This document shows positions 33,039 to 41,166 of a DNA stretch of 64,000 nucleotides, piece after piece. The notes beneath the pieces were generated by a model. That model did no database searches, had not been told where the DNA came from, and saw only the letters and a program-made list of their open reading frames with translations. Position 1 is the first letter of the stretch. Each line of letters starts with the position of its first letter. Origin of the DNA: Bacillus pumilus (GTDB taxonomy: Bacteria; Bacillota; Bacilli; Bacillales; Bacillaceae); NCBI GenBank assembly GCA_001938995.1, contig MKZN01000011.1, forward strand, positions 1 to 64,000. Reading direction: 5' to 3'. The position numbers were made by a program, and so were the translations under genes.

Positions 33039-33068
33039 TAAGATCGCAAGGGGAGTTCGCTCCCCTCT
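33000..33068 (-). ncRNA. Antisense antitoxin RNA of YonT-like locus
   Basis: Predicted RNA of about 65-70 nt from the promoter at 33075 to a terminator on the minus strand (GCAACGT, 11-base loop, ACGTTGC, then TTTTTCTTTT) at 33001-33035. It pairs with the last 38 bases of the toxin frame and with the toxin mRNA hairpin AGGGGAG-TTCG-CTCCCCT (33049-33068). In size and geometry it resembles the 66-nt RNAII of the Fst/par system. Confidence 0.65.
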
Positions 33069-33074
33069 ATAAAT

Positions 33075-33103
33075 ATTATACAATTCTTTGGATAAAAGGT
33101 CAA
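33075..33103 (-). promoter_or_regulatory. Strong SigA promoter of the antisense RNA
   Basis: Minus strand TTGACC, 17 bp, TATAAT, the same hexamers and spacing as the facing toxin promoter. Confidence 0.85.
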
Positions 33104-33126
33104 AAAGTCCATGACCAATTACACGT

Positions 33127-33312
33127 ATGCGTAAACCGTTAAATGTGTTACGTGCAGCTTTTGCGCTACTGTTTGTATTGTATTTTACTTCTTTAGATTA
33201 CAGCAGTATAGACACCTTAGAAATTATAACAATGTCTCTTGCTTTAACCTGGCTATTGCTGGAGGTATTTAACATCATCATAGAGTTCATAAACAGACGC
33301 AAGAACAAGTAG
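33127..33312 (+). CDS. Small two-helix membrane protein
   Basis: 61 aa: MRKPLNVLRAAFALLFVLYF and a second hydrophobic segment (LALTWLLLEVFNIIIEF), basic ends. The ribosome-binding site is poor, so the start is uncertain. In SPbeta a second small gene (yoyJ) follows yonT on the toxin transcript; this gene holds the same place, but I could not compare sequences. Confidence 0.5.
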   Translation: MRKPLNVLRAAFALLFVLYFTSLDYSSIDTLEIITMSLALTWLLLEVFNIIIEFINRRKNK

Positions 33313-33371
33313 TGTTACCTAACCAGCACTATCCAATAAACTAACCTTAAAAGGGGATTGGAGGAGTTCTT

Positions 33372-33563
33372 ATGGAATTTATGATAGGTACCTTTAAATT
33401 CAACTCTGAAACAGAAGCAGATGCTTTACAGATTGCGAAGAAGAAGATGTTTGAAAAAGGATGGCGTAACCTGCGATTGATGAAAAATACAGCTGATGGT
33501 TGGGAAGTATCTAAAGTAATACCTAGCTTTGAGAAAGGAACGTCAAATTCACTGCCAAGGTGA
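33372..33563 (+). CDS. Hypothetical protein
   Basis: 63 aa, TTGGAGGAG before the ATG. N-terminal strand-helix (FMIGTFKFNSETEADALQIA). Start of the plus-strand run of small genes that lasts to 36.3 kb. Not recognised. Confidence 0.55.
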   Translation: MEFMIGTFKFNSETEADALQIAKKKMFEKGWRNLRLMKNTADGWEVSKVIPSFEKGTSNSLPR

Positions 33564-33585
33564 ATCTTTCTGGGAGGGATATGAC

Positions 33586-33984
33586 TTGAATTGCCCTTAT
33601 TGCCACCGCCCAACACAATTCCTTACAAGTTTAGAATACTACGGGCGGGATTTTGGCGCTAATGTTTATGCCTGCATCCCCTGTGGAGCTTCAGTAGGTA
33701 CTCACCGCCGATCTAAAAGACCTCTAGGTACTATGGCAAATGCCGAGCTTAGAGGTCTTAGAAAGCAGGCGCATAACTTATTTGATCCTCTGTGGAAAAA
33801 TAAGTTGATGGGCAGAACGGCAGCATACACAATTCTTCGGAAAATGATGGGACTGTCTAAGGAGCAAGCACATATCGGTATGTTCAATAAAGGACAGTGC
33901 TTAGTGTTAATCGAAATACTAAGTAGGTATTGGAACTCACCAAATACAACAAACCACGCAAAAGGAGATACGAACAATGTTTAA
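33586..33984 (+). CDS. DUF3268-like zinc-finger protein
   Basis: 132 aa from TTG 33586 behind GGGAGGGA; the frame is open upstream but overlaps the previous gene. CPYC at the start and CIPC at about 26-29 form a zinc finger, followed by GTHRRSKRPLGTMANAELR and a helical part. This matches the phage zinc-finger family DUF3268. Nucleic-acid binding is inferred. Confidence 0.7.
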   Translation: MNCPYCHRPTQFLTSLEYYGRDFGANVYACIPCGASVGTHRRSKRPLGTMANAELRGLRKQAHNLFDPLWKNKLMGRTAAYTILRKMMGLSKEQAHIGMFNKGQCLVLIEILSRYWNSPNTTNHAKGDTNNV

Positions 33985-34324
33985 AAGTGAAAACCATAAA
34001 AAGCAAACTGATTTAATCCTTGACCTACTAGGAGAAAAACCTTTTGACCTGGCAGATGATGTTTATTACCGTTCATTTGCGTATGTAGCGGGTGCCGTTA
34101 ATAAGTTCAACGAAATTAAAGAAACCATTAACCTCGATGGGATCGATCTTGACCAGCTATATGAAGAGATGGAGCGGTTCTCCTCTAGCGAAAAGGCTAT
34201 GACCCGTTTTGCAATACAATGCTTTAACGGCAGACTTGATGATATTACTCTTCCGCAGGTCATGCATTCTTTAGATTCAGAAAATTCTAATGTCATTAAA
34301 GAAGCAATTGGCATTCGATACTGA
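33977..34324 (+). CDS. Hypothetical helical protein
   Basis: 115 aa, AAAGGAGATACG before the ATG and 8-bp overlap with the DUF3268-like gene. Mainly helical and acidic. Not recognised. Confidence 0.6.
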   Translation: MFKSENHKKQTDLILDLLGEKPFDLADDVYYRSFAYVAGAVNKFNEIKETINLDGIDLDQLYEEMERFSSSEKAMTRFAIQCFNGRLDDITLPQVMHSLDSENSNVIKEAIGIRY

Positions 34325-34340
34325 ATGGAGGGGTAAGCTT

Positions 34341-34547
34341 ATGGAGATTAGCGTTAAGGGAAGAAAAGAAGCGGGTTCTTGTAATTATTGTGATAGAGCC
34401 GAAGTTTACGGGAGAAGTTGGGTGCAATATCCTTACGAGGAAATTATCGAAGTTAAAGGAAATCAAACTAGCACGCGCTTTTGTAAGGATTGCTTTAAAA
34501 GATTATCTGATTTTAACCAACAGGTAGCTCAGGGGGGAACGAAATGA
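34341..34547 (+). CDS. Small zinc-ribbon protein
   Basis: 68 aa from ATG 34341 behind GGAGGGGT. CNYC and CKDC are about 30 residues apart, a treble-clef-like layout. Overlaps the next gene by 4 bp. Part of a cluster of small cysteine-pair proteins. Confidence 0.65.
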   Translation: MEISVKGRKEAGSCNYCDRAEVYGRSWVQYPYEEIIEVKGNQTSTRFCKDCFKRLSDFNQQVAQGGTK

Positions 34548-34768
34548 CCATTCAAAAAATCACTATCCCTAAGCGTGACTTTAACGGTTATTTTGTCGGA
34601 TTCAGCAAAATAAAAGTGGTTTGGGAATGTCCTACGTGTGGAGGCAAAATGGGAGAGCCTCAACTTACTCCACATGTCGAAGATGGATTTCATGGGAGCA
34701 TACATGCCTGGGAAAATCAGTGTGGGCATGTAACCAAGTACGAGGATTTAAAAGGACACATGCAATGA
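34544..34768 (+). CDS. Small zinc-binding protein
   Basis: 74 aa. CPTCGGKMG and a later HxxxxxxxCGH segment suggest one zinc site. Overlaps both neighbours by 4 bp. Not recognised further. Confidence 0.6.
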   Translation: MTIQKITIPKRDFNGYFVGFSKIKVVWECPTCGGKMGEPQLTPHVEDGFHGSIHAWENQCGHVTKYEDLKGHMQ

Positions 34769-35106
34769 GGTACCTAAATGTAGCTGAGCAGAAGGAAATG
34801 CTAGAGGAAGAAGCTGAAAACTATTTGAGAAGTCTCTACAACTCTAATCCAGTCGGTAGAGATGAAACCCCTAGTGTTTACCTGTCGCAGGGAAAATTAC
34901 AGGGTATGTGTAGAATATTCAATGCAACCTTTAAAGTAGAACTTCGCAGAAGAATCACATTCTATAAATATAAGAATAAATATTTTGATGAGAAGTTTTG
35001 GTTCCAAGTTGAAAATGAATATATAACCGAGGAAGAAGCAGAATGTATGATTGACCGAATGAGCAGGGAAAATAGAGAACTATCGGAATTACGTGCAAGA
35101 ATATAA
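34765..35106 (+). CDS. Hypothetical helical protein
   Basis: 113 aa from the ATG overlapping the previous stop (ATGA). Charged helices at both ends (AEQKEMLEEEAENYLRSLY, MIDRMSRENRELSELRARI). Not recognised. Confidence 0.6.
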   Translation: MRYLNVAEQKEMLEEEAENYLRSLYNSNPVGRDETPSVYLSQGKLQGMCRIFNATFKVELRRRITFYKYKNKYFDEKFWFQVENEYITEEEAECMIDRMSRENRELSELRARI

Positions 35107-35181
35107 GAAGAGGTATACGGCATTCTATAGGACTCAACACAAAAAAGTTATGCGGCAACAGGAGCCGAAAGGAGAATAAAA

Positions 35182-35394
35182 ATGAATATTGACCCAAGAA
35201 CAGCATTCCAATCCTTCATGAAATACCAACTAGAAAACGGTGAAGCGGTAGCCGAATTAGAGCTGAAAGAGAAGGATATAGTGAACTTTATAGTCGGTGT
35301 TGAAGATGATATGCTCTTCTACGACAAATTAGACGATTTCTTGAAAGAGTTCATTGAGATTCATGGAGAAAACTATGGGGTTACTCTACCATGA
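35182..35394 (+). CDS. Hypothetical acidic protein
   Basis: 70 aa, GAAAGGAGAA before the ATG. Acidic, helical. Overlaps the next gene by 4 bp. Not recognised. Confidence 0.55.
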   Translation: MNIDPRTAFQSFMKYQLENGEAVAELELKEKDIVNFIVGVEDDMLFYDKLDDFLKEFIEIHGENYGVTLP

Positions 35395-35612
35395 AAAGAA
35401 TTTGGCTGCTGAATATAAACCAAAACAACCCAATAGAGCAAGGTTGGGGACAAAATTGGTCAAAGTATCACGCTTTTATTGAAAGCAAGGCGGTCTGTGG
35501 GGAATATAGTCAAGATACTAATTTCATTGAAACGGGTATAACCGAAAGTGAAATTATTAAAAATCCTGGAATAGCCTGTAAGCAATGTCGGGCGAAAATT
35601 GGTGTGTTATGA
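35391..35612 (+). CDS. Small cysteine-pair protein, paralogue A
   Basis: 73 aa: WSKYHAFIESKAVCGEYSQD, FIETGITESEIIKNPGIACK and QC. The same layout, with well over half the residues identical, forms the first half of the 35609 protein, so the pair arose by tandem duplication. Likely a zinc site. Function unknown. Confidence 0.65.
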   Translation: MKRIWLLNINQNNPIEQGWGQNWSKYHAFIESKAVCGEYSQDTNFIETGITESEIIKNPGIACKQCRAKIGVL

Positions 35613-36016
35613 GAAGAGTATGGCAATTACCCGTCAAACAAAGTGATTTAACAGATCACGATTGGGTTCACAAATGGTCAAAGTATCATGCATTTATTAA
35701 TAAGGATTCTATTTGTGGGAAACATGGACAAGATACTGATTTCTTTGAAACAGGTGTAGATGAAAGTGAGATCATTGAAAACCCTTCAATAGCTTGCAAG
35801 AAATGTTTTGAATTAGCCGGTGACCACTACTGCCATGAATGTAAAAACAGTCGACATTTTTATAAGCTGCGGGCAGTAGAAGAAAAAGAGGTTACTGCCA
35901 TCAATGACGAGTTTTTGGAACGTGGGGAAATCACGAAGCCAGTTAATATCATTACACTTACTTACTGCAGTAAATGCAATGGCCTGATGACAGAGCCTAT
36001 GGAGAGAAAAAACTAA
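35609..36016 (+). CDS. Cysteine-rich protein, paralogue B with extra zinc ribbon
   Basis: 135 aa from the ATG overlapping the previous TGA. Residues 1-70 are homologous to paralogue A (WSKYHAFINKDSICGKHGQD, FFETGVDESEIIENPSIACK). The extra C-terminal half has CHEC and CSKC, a second zinc ribbon. Paralogue A thus looks like a copy of the first domain only. Confidence 0.65.
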   Translation: MRRVWQLPVKQSDLTDHDWVHKWSKYHAFINKDSICGKHGQDTDFFETGVDESEIIENPSIACKKCFELAGDHYCHECKNSRHFYKLRAVEEKEVTAINDEFLERGEITKPVNIITLTYCSKCNGLMTEPMERKN

Positions 36017-36067
36017 TGTCTAGGGAAACAGAATTGGTTTAACCTCCATCCAAAGGAGAATGAAATT

Positions 36068-36328
36068 ATGGCAAGTAAATTGTATGTTATAAGAATTGAT
36101 GTTGCATATGCAGGTGAATTTTTTGTTATTCCCCATACTAACAAAAAAAGTGCTTTGGTAGACTTCAACGGGCGAATAAAATGGTGGGAAGATGCATTAA
36201 AAGTACCCTCTAAAACACTATCAAAGACAGGAAAAGAAATAGAAGTAGACGTGAGAGATCCAATAAGTCAAGAAGGTGCAAGTCTATATTTCAACGTAGT
36301 TGAACCAGCAGAAGTGTTGGTTTTATAG
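36068..36328 (+). CDS. Hypothetical protein
   Basis: 86 aa, AAAGGAGAATG before the ATG. Strand-rich ends. Last gene of the small-gene run; an AT-rich stretch and a terminator follow. Not recognised. Confidence 0.55.
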   Translation: MASKLYVIRIDVAYAGEFFVIPHTNKKSALVDFNGRIKWWEDALKVPSKTLSKTGKEIEVDVRDPISQEGASLYFNVVEPAEVLVL

Positions 36329-36423
36329 TAAGTGAAATGATATAGGATAAGTAAATCCGTTTAAGATTTACACACATATATAAATGTATAAATCAATTAA
36401 TAAATAAATTAATTTCTGTGTAG

Positions 36424-36450
36424 AGTCGCATTGAACGCGGCTCTTTTTTT
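36424..36450 (+). terminator. Terminator before the replication genes
   Basis: GAGTCGC ... GCGGCTC followed by TTTTTTTATT; one G-T pair. Confidence 0.8.
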
Positions 36451-36453
36451 ATT

Positions 36454-36487
36454 GCAACTTAAAAAATCACCCTACTACTCTTTAATT
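36454..36487 (+). promoter_or_regulatory. GCAAC-N17-TACTC-TTTAATT promoter-like motif
   Basis: GCAAC (36454-36458), 17 bp, TACTC, TTTAATT. It starts 4 bases after the terminator T-run and ends next to GTAGGAGG of the replication initiator gene. Among the best matches to the shared motif. Confidence 0.55.
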
Positions 36488-36504
36488 GTAGGAGGATGAA
36501 ATGA

Positions 36505-37542
36505 ATGAAAACAAGACTACCTGAAGAGCAGCATTTTATTTACAGGGATTCTTTTAACAGGGGATTTGTCCAGTTGCCGAGCACAGTCGTGAATTGTATT
36601 GGATTATCTGCTGGTGCCAAGTCAGTGTATGCGGCTATTCTGAACCACGTACACACTAGAGGGAATTATGCTTTCCCCAGCATCGACCGACTTTCAATTG
36701 CGTTAGGTTTTAGTCAGAACACCTGTACAAAGCATATTGAAGAGTTAGTTCAAAAGGGATTCATTAAGCGTGTCAGGTTAGGGAGAGGAAGAAGTAATCA
36801 ATATTCTCTGATGGAAATATCCTCTATCCCTCTTTTAAGGGTATCCGAAGAGATTTGGACGGCAGCTGCAAAATGGACAACGCTTTATGGGTGGGACGAT
36901 ATACATTCAGCAGTGATAAAATTGAAAGATTTTTTATCCTCTCAAAAGGTTCCACTACATGCATTAGCTGTTGGGAGAGGGTCCCATCAAAGTTACAGCG
37001 CAATATTTGAAAAATTATTAAAAGGAGATGCGATTGACATGGGCATGTTACCGAAAAGCATTCAAAATTCAGTTGTTCCCCCGAAAATTACCAATCCCCC
37101 AGAACACATCCAGGTAAAAGGGAATGAAGATAAAACACATTGGTCAGTGATGCCAATTGAAAAATGGAAAGTGAAACAATTTAGGGAGTACTACTACTCA
37201 AAATACTTGGATCATATGAAGGCTTCCCACCACAGCAACATGAAGAAACACACTGGCCAAATGCGCCGAGTCCTTGGAATGTTGAGTGACAATAACCTTC
37301 TAAAGCAGTACATAGATGCTGTCTTTGAAATAGGTTATGAGAACGTCACACTTGAATATTTCAGTTCAACTACTAGGTTAGGAGAGATACAGAACTATCT
37401 GGCCAATGGGACAAAACCATTCCATATTAAGAACAATGAAATTGAAAAACTTGGGGATATTCCAGCTGAAGGTGAAGCGCGCCAGCGAGTTGATGGTGTA
37501 GATGCCTTAAATAAATTATTGGGAGCGAAGGATAATGAATAG
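36505..37542 (+). CDS. Phage replication initiator (winged-helix)
   Basis: 345 aa. Residues about 25-105 are an HTH_36-like winged helix (LSAGAKSVYAAILNHVHTRG, FPSIDRLSIALGFSQNTCTK, HIEELVQKGFIKR). The rest is helical and basic (HMKASHHSNMKKHTGQMRRV). This layout, directly followed by a DnaC-type loader, is that of O/DnaD-like phage initiators. It is separate from the plasmid rep at 23.3 kb, so the element carries two initiators. Confidence 0.75.
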   Translation: MKTRLPEEQHFIYRDSFNRGFVQLPSTVVNCIGLSAGAKSVYAAILNHVHTRGNYAFPSIDRLSIALGFSQNTCTKHIEELVQKGFIKRVRLGRGRSNQYSLMEISSIPLLRVSEEIWTAAAKWTTLYGWDDIHSAVIKLKDFLSSQKVPLHALAVGRGSHQSYSAIFEKLLKGDAIDMGMLPKSIQNSVVPPKITNPPEHIQVKGNEDKTHWSVMPIEKWKVKQFREYYYSKYLDHMKASHHSNMKKHTGQMRRVLGMLSDNNLLKQYIDAVFEIGYENVTLEYFSSTTRLGEIQNYLANGTKPFHIKNNEIEKLGDIPAEGEARQRVDGVDALNKLLGAKDNE

Positions 37543-38305
37543 ACCACAACAAGATCCATACAAAGAGTGTGCTGGTTGTTTGGTTAGAGACAGGTGTACT
37601 CGAAGATCAGGAGCCTCCCCACTGCCTGATGATTATAAAACAAATCCAGAGTGTTCGGGGTTTGTCATGATTGATCAAGCAATGAACTTATCTAAAATTC
37701 CCCCAGAATTTAGGGAGAGTAACAAGAACAATTTTCAGTTTGATCAGGATAATATGAAATTTAAGCCTGCACTAGAAAATCTATTTTCAGAAATTAAAAC
37801 TGCTGTTATGGCTGGAACAAATGTGGGTTTTATCTCTAAAGAAAAAGGTACCGGAAAAACCAAAGCAGTCACAACACTGGCAGCAGAGTTTATATTCTCT
37901 TCCGTCATGGACGCTGATTTGTTCGATTTTGAGAACCCTTTAGCATTGTACGTTAAGTATGGTACATGGGCAAATGATCTGAGAAAGGTGTATCAACTAA
38001 ACGATTTAGACTATACAGCTAAGTCCCTTGCTGAATTGGAAAGAATGAAAAATGTACCCTTGTTAATTCTCGATGATATTGGCAGCGGAAGATTATCAGG
38101 ATACGTGCGGGACATTACGTATGATCTGATTGATTTTAGAAAAGAGCACAAAAAAGCGACTTTCTTCACCTCGAATTTTACTGAAGGGCAGCTAGGCCAT
38201 CCTGATATGCTAGGGGATACGATAGCAACTAGAGTGTTTTTTAACTCCCTTGTATTTGAATATTCAGGGAGGAATAGAAGAAAAGAATCGACATACTACG
38301 TTTGA
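37535..38305 (+). CDS. DnaC-like helicase loader ATPase
   Basis: 256 aa. Walker A KEKGTGKTKA (about 105-114) and Walker B LLILDDIGSG, followed by sensor-like FFTSNF, as in DnaC/IstB AAA+ loaders. The N-terminal 40 residues contain four cysteines (CAGC, RC, C), a possible zinc site. It should load the DnaB-like helicase (38769) with help from the initiator it overlaps by 8 bp. Confidence 0.85.
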   Translation: MNRPQQDPYKECAGCLVRDRCTRRSGASPLPDDYKTNPECSGFVMIDQAMNLSKIPPEFRESNKNNFQFDQDNMKFKPALENLFSEIKTAVMAGTNVGFISKEKGTGKTKAVTTLAAEFIFSSVMDADLFDFENPLALYVKYGTWANDLRKVYQLNDLDYTAKSLAELERMKNVPLLILDDIGSGRLSGYVRDITYDLIDFRKEHKKATFFTSNFTEGQLGHPDMLGDTIATRVFFNSLVFEYSGRNRRKESTYYV

Positions 38306-38691
38306 TTTTTGACCGGTTTTTGACTGATTGCAGTGTAATTTTTAAAAACATTGGATGGTAAAGTTATCAGTAATCCTGATGTTACCTTGTAAAGAAAATG
38401 AAATAAAAGTATTGACGGTACCTTTGTACGATGGTAATATTAATCCCAAGCAGTCAATATGTCCTATCTAATACCAAAAATGAGATTTTGCGTATGAGAA
38501 AAAAGTATTGATTGCGCTAATGTGATGTGGTAGCATAAACCTGTGTTAGTGACAATCTGGGATAATAGTACTAATTTGGATTAGTACCTTATATCGAAGA
38601 TATGTTTTATGTGATAAGTCGTCATTTTTATGCACGGATACGCTATTTTACGCAGTCACATAAAGCATATTCTTCTTTTTTACCCTAAAAT
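38306..38691 (+). promoter_or_regulatory. Regulatory gap with two promoters and a hairpin
   Basis: Non-coding. TTGACG-N17-TAATAT (38412-38440) and TTGATT-N17-TAGCAT (38508-38536) are two SigA-like promoters. GTACTAAT-TTGG-ATTAGTAC (38568-38587) is a perfect inverted repeat just downstream of the second, so a likely operator or leader hairpin. Confidence 0.55.
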
Positions 38692-38705
38692 AGAACACAC
38701 GTTCT
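38692..38705. promoter_or_regulatory. LexA (SOS) box
   Basis: AGAACACACGTTCT matches the Bacillus LexA consensus CGAACRNRYGTTCG at all 12 core positions (GAACRNRYGTTC) and differs only in the outer base pair. It lies 63 bp upstream of the helicase gene, immediately before the GCAAC motif at 38717. Confidence 0.65.
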
Positions 38706-38716
38706 ATTATTGTTCT

Positions 38717-38750
38717 GCAACTTGCTTAGATATTCGCTCACTATTGTTTT
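38717..38750 (+). promoter_or_regulatory. GCAAC-N17-CACTA-TTG promoter-like motif
   Basis: GCAAC (38717-38721), 17 bp, CACTATTGTTTT. It heads the helicase-primase-sigma genes. Confidence 0.5.
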
Positions 38751-38768
38751 AGATCAAGAATAGGAGAG

Positions 38769-40064
38769 ATGAATATGCCAAGTATTGAGGAACTTCAGCT
38801 ACTCAACTACGTATTAGAATCTAAAAAGTGGACTGTAATAGAGCATTATGGTCTAGGAGAAGAACATTTCCCTATACATAGCCATGTGTTTGGGTACATT
38901 AGAGACTTTCATCGAAATACTGGACAAGTACCAACACTAGAGTCCGTGTTAAACAACTACAAAGAATTTGAAAGGGTCGAGATTGAGCATGTAGAGCAGG
39001 TAGTCAAGGCACTTCAAGAAGATAAGCTACACAGAATGGTCCGACCGGTACTGAAAAACGCAGCTACCAAGGTAGGAAACAAACAGTCATATGAGGCTAT
39101 TCAGGAACTTCATGAGGAGACAGCTAAACTTTTAAAGGGACATAGCACTCAAAATAAAGGCTATTCCTATACAGAAAATGCAGAAAAGAGGAAAAATAAA
39201 TATTTAAGTATCCATGGTAGAGCAAAAGATCAAATTATTGGCTATTCTACGGGCTTTGCTCCACTAGATGAGGCAACAAACGGACTGGTCTATGGCGAGG
39301 AAGAAACTGATTACTTCTTAGTGCTTGCTCCATCTAACATGGGTAAAACCCTAATTACATCGTTTATGTTTCAGAGCCCCTGGTCGAGTACCCCCGCAAG
39401 CGACTATCCCGCTTACTTTGCCTTTGAGCAACATGCGAGTGAGATAGCTAGGAATTTTGACAATGTTCTAGCCCGTGTATCGAGTTTGGCCATGCAGCGA
39501 GGAACGATGTCAGGTGAGGAAAAAGATAAGTATATTTTCTACTTGGATTCGCTTAGGCAGCGTAGAAAAGACATGATGATTTATGATGTTTCCAGCAATG
39601 GAGGCAAGCCCTACACAGTAGATGAAATGAAAAGGATATTAGAGAGAGAAGGACACAATAGGTTTGCGTTGGACCAAGTGTCCAAAGTACGTGTGCCAAA
39701 TTCTTTCGGAGCTAATATGGATCTGCGTACCCGCTTATACAGCGTATCGGCTGAAATTCGTCAAATGATTTTAGATACAGAAAAGCCTGGTTACATAGTG
39801 TCACAGGCCACGCGGGAAGCAGCAAAGAAAGCTAAAAAAGAGATTGAAACATCCTCAGTTGATGGGGAAGACATTGGGGAAACATACTCCATCTACCAGG
39901 ATGCAAGTAAAGGCATCTCTGTAGTAAAGGTGAACAAAAACACCTTCAGAATACAAGTTATCAAGAATCGCGGTAACGATAACTCACTTAACTTCCTTGT
40001 AAGATACCAATTCGAGACGGGCATTGTAGGTGTTCTAAATGGTGCAGGTGATCAACATTGGTAA
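38769..40064 (+). CDS. dnaB: DnaB-like replicative helicase
   Basis: 431 aa with AGGAGAG before the ATG. A helical N-terminal domain (1-120) is followed by IGYSTGFAPLDEATNGL, Walker A LAPSNMGKT and a Walker B-like RFALDQVSKV, the layout of DnaB/RecA-fold hexameric helicases. It unwinds DNA at the fork and should pair with the loader (37535) and primase (40058), which it overlaps by 7 bp. Confidence 0.85.
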   Translation: MNMPSIEELQLLNYVLESKKWTVIEHYGLGEEHFPIHSHVFGYIRDFHRNTGQVPTLESVLNNYKEFERVEIEHVEQVVKALQEDKLHRMVRPVLKNAATKVGNKQSYEAIQELHEETAKLLKGHSTQNKGYSYTENAEKRKNKYLSIHGRAKDQIIGYSTGFAPLDEATNGLVYGEEETDYFLVLAPSNMGKTLITSFMFQSPWSSTPASDYPAYFAFEQHASEIARNFDNVLARVSSLAMQRGTMSGEEKDKYIFYLDSLRQRRKDMMIYDVSSNGGKPYTVDEMKRILEREGHNRFALDQVSKVRVPNSFGANMDLRTRLYSVSAEIRQMILDTEKPGYIVSQATREAAKKAKKEIETSSVDGEDIGETYSIYQDASKGISVVKVNKNTFRIQVIKNRGNDNSLNFLVRYQFETGIVGVLNGAGDQHW

Positions 40065-41149
40065 AAATGAGCGAGGATAGGCAAAGGGCCATTGAGATTC
40101 TAGAAAACTTATGGGTGGATGTAGGTGATTTCTTAGATGAGATGGAGTTTGAGTATCAACATTCCCCTAACTATGGGATCAATTCAAACGCTTTTTCAAA
40201 ACAAAATGATACCGGCGAATGGATCATGTCCTGTTGCCCCAACCATTCAGAGAGTAAGGCTTCTTTTGGGATATCAAAAGAGGCACCCTATCATGCGAAC
40301 TGCTTTTACTGTGGTTACTTAGGGACCATAGACAAGGTAGTTGAAATTGCTTTTGATCTTGAAGAAGGCGCAGGCATTCAAAGACTTCTCTCCAATTTTA
40401 TCACAGAGGAGCAAAGGAAGCCTCTAGACTTAGAAAGCATTATTGAAGATGGCAGGAATCCTGGAGAGATTCCTTGCCTAGGAGAAGAGACTCTTACTAG
40501 ATTTGAATACACAAATAGCCCTGATCCGTACTTATACGGCCAAGGTATGTCCTATTTAATCAACTCTAGGGGTATGTCAATGCATACCATAGAGACTTAT
40601 GGAATCAAAGTTGACGTTGAAAATAAGTGTATCGTATTCCCTCAACGTACACGTAAGGGGGAACTACGCTTTATACAGAAAAGAAAAATAGGTGATGACT
40701 TTAGCGGAGTAAAGTTCATTAATGAAGGTACTCCTATCAAAAAAGACATTTTATTTGGCCTGCACTTTATCGAAAACATAAAGACCAGTAGACGAATAAA
40801 GCGAATTAGATTAGTAGAATCGCCGCTAGATGTTATGTCTAACTACCAAGTCGGCATACCTGCTGCAGCTCAGAACGGAAAAATTTTATTCCAAAACCAA
40901 ATAAGAGAACTTCAGTTAGCAGGTATTGAAATTGTGGACCTGTTGTATGATGACGACCCTGCGGGCAAAAGTGCCACTGATCGTGCAACCAAAGATTTGA
41001 TAAAGCATGGATTTGTAGTAAATCACGTTATGTATCCTAGTGTATTTGCTCCCAATTCTGGTGCTGATTCAAACCTTCTTTTAAAGCTGGGCTGGCTAGA
41101 TAAATTAAACACCTGCCCTGTCAGCTCTTTAGGCTCAAAAATAATATAA
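40058..41149 (+). CDS. dnaG: DnaG-like primase
   Basis: 363 aa from TTG 40058 (ATG 40067 is possible). A CHC2-type zinc finger (CCPNHSESKASF ... CFYCG) is followed by a catalytic core and the Toprim motifs RLVESPLDVMS and LLYDDDPAGK. It makes RNA primers for lagging-strand synthesis. Shorter than host DnaG because the helicase-binding C-terminal domain is small or missing, as in many phages. Confidence 0.88.
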   Translation: MVKMSEDRQRAIEILENLWVDVGDFLDEMEFEYQHSPNYGINSNAFSKQNDTGEWIMSCCPNHSESKASFGISKEAPYHANCFYCGYLGTIDKVVEIAFDLEEGAGIQRLLSNFITEEQRKPLDLESIIEDGRNPGEIPCLGEETLTRFEYTNSPDPYLYGQGMSYLINSRGMSMHTIETYGIKVDVENKCIVFPQRTRKGELRFIQKRKIGDDFSGVKFINEGTPIKKDILFGLHFIENIKTSRRIKRIRLVESPLDVMSNYQVGIPAAAQNGKILFQNQIRELQLAGIEIVDLLYDDDPAGKSATDRATKDLIKHGFVVNHVMYPSVFAPNSGADSNLLLKLGWLDKLNTCPVSSLGSKII

Positions 41150-41166
41150 AATTGGGGGAAATACAA

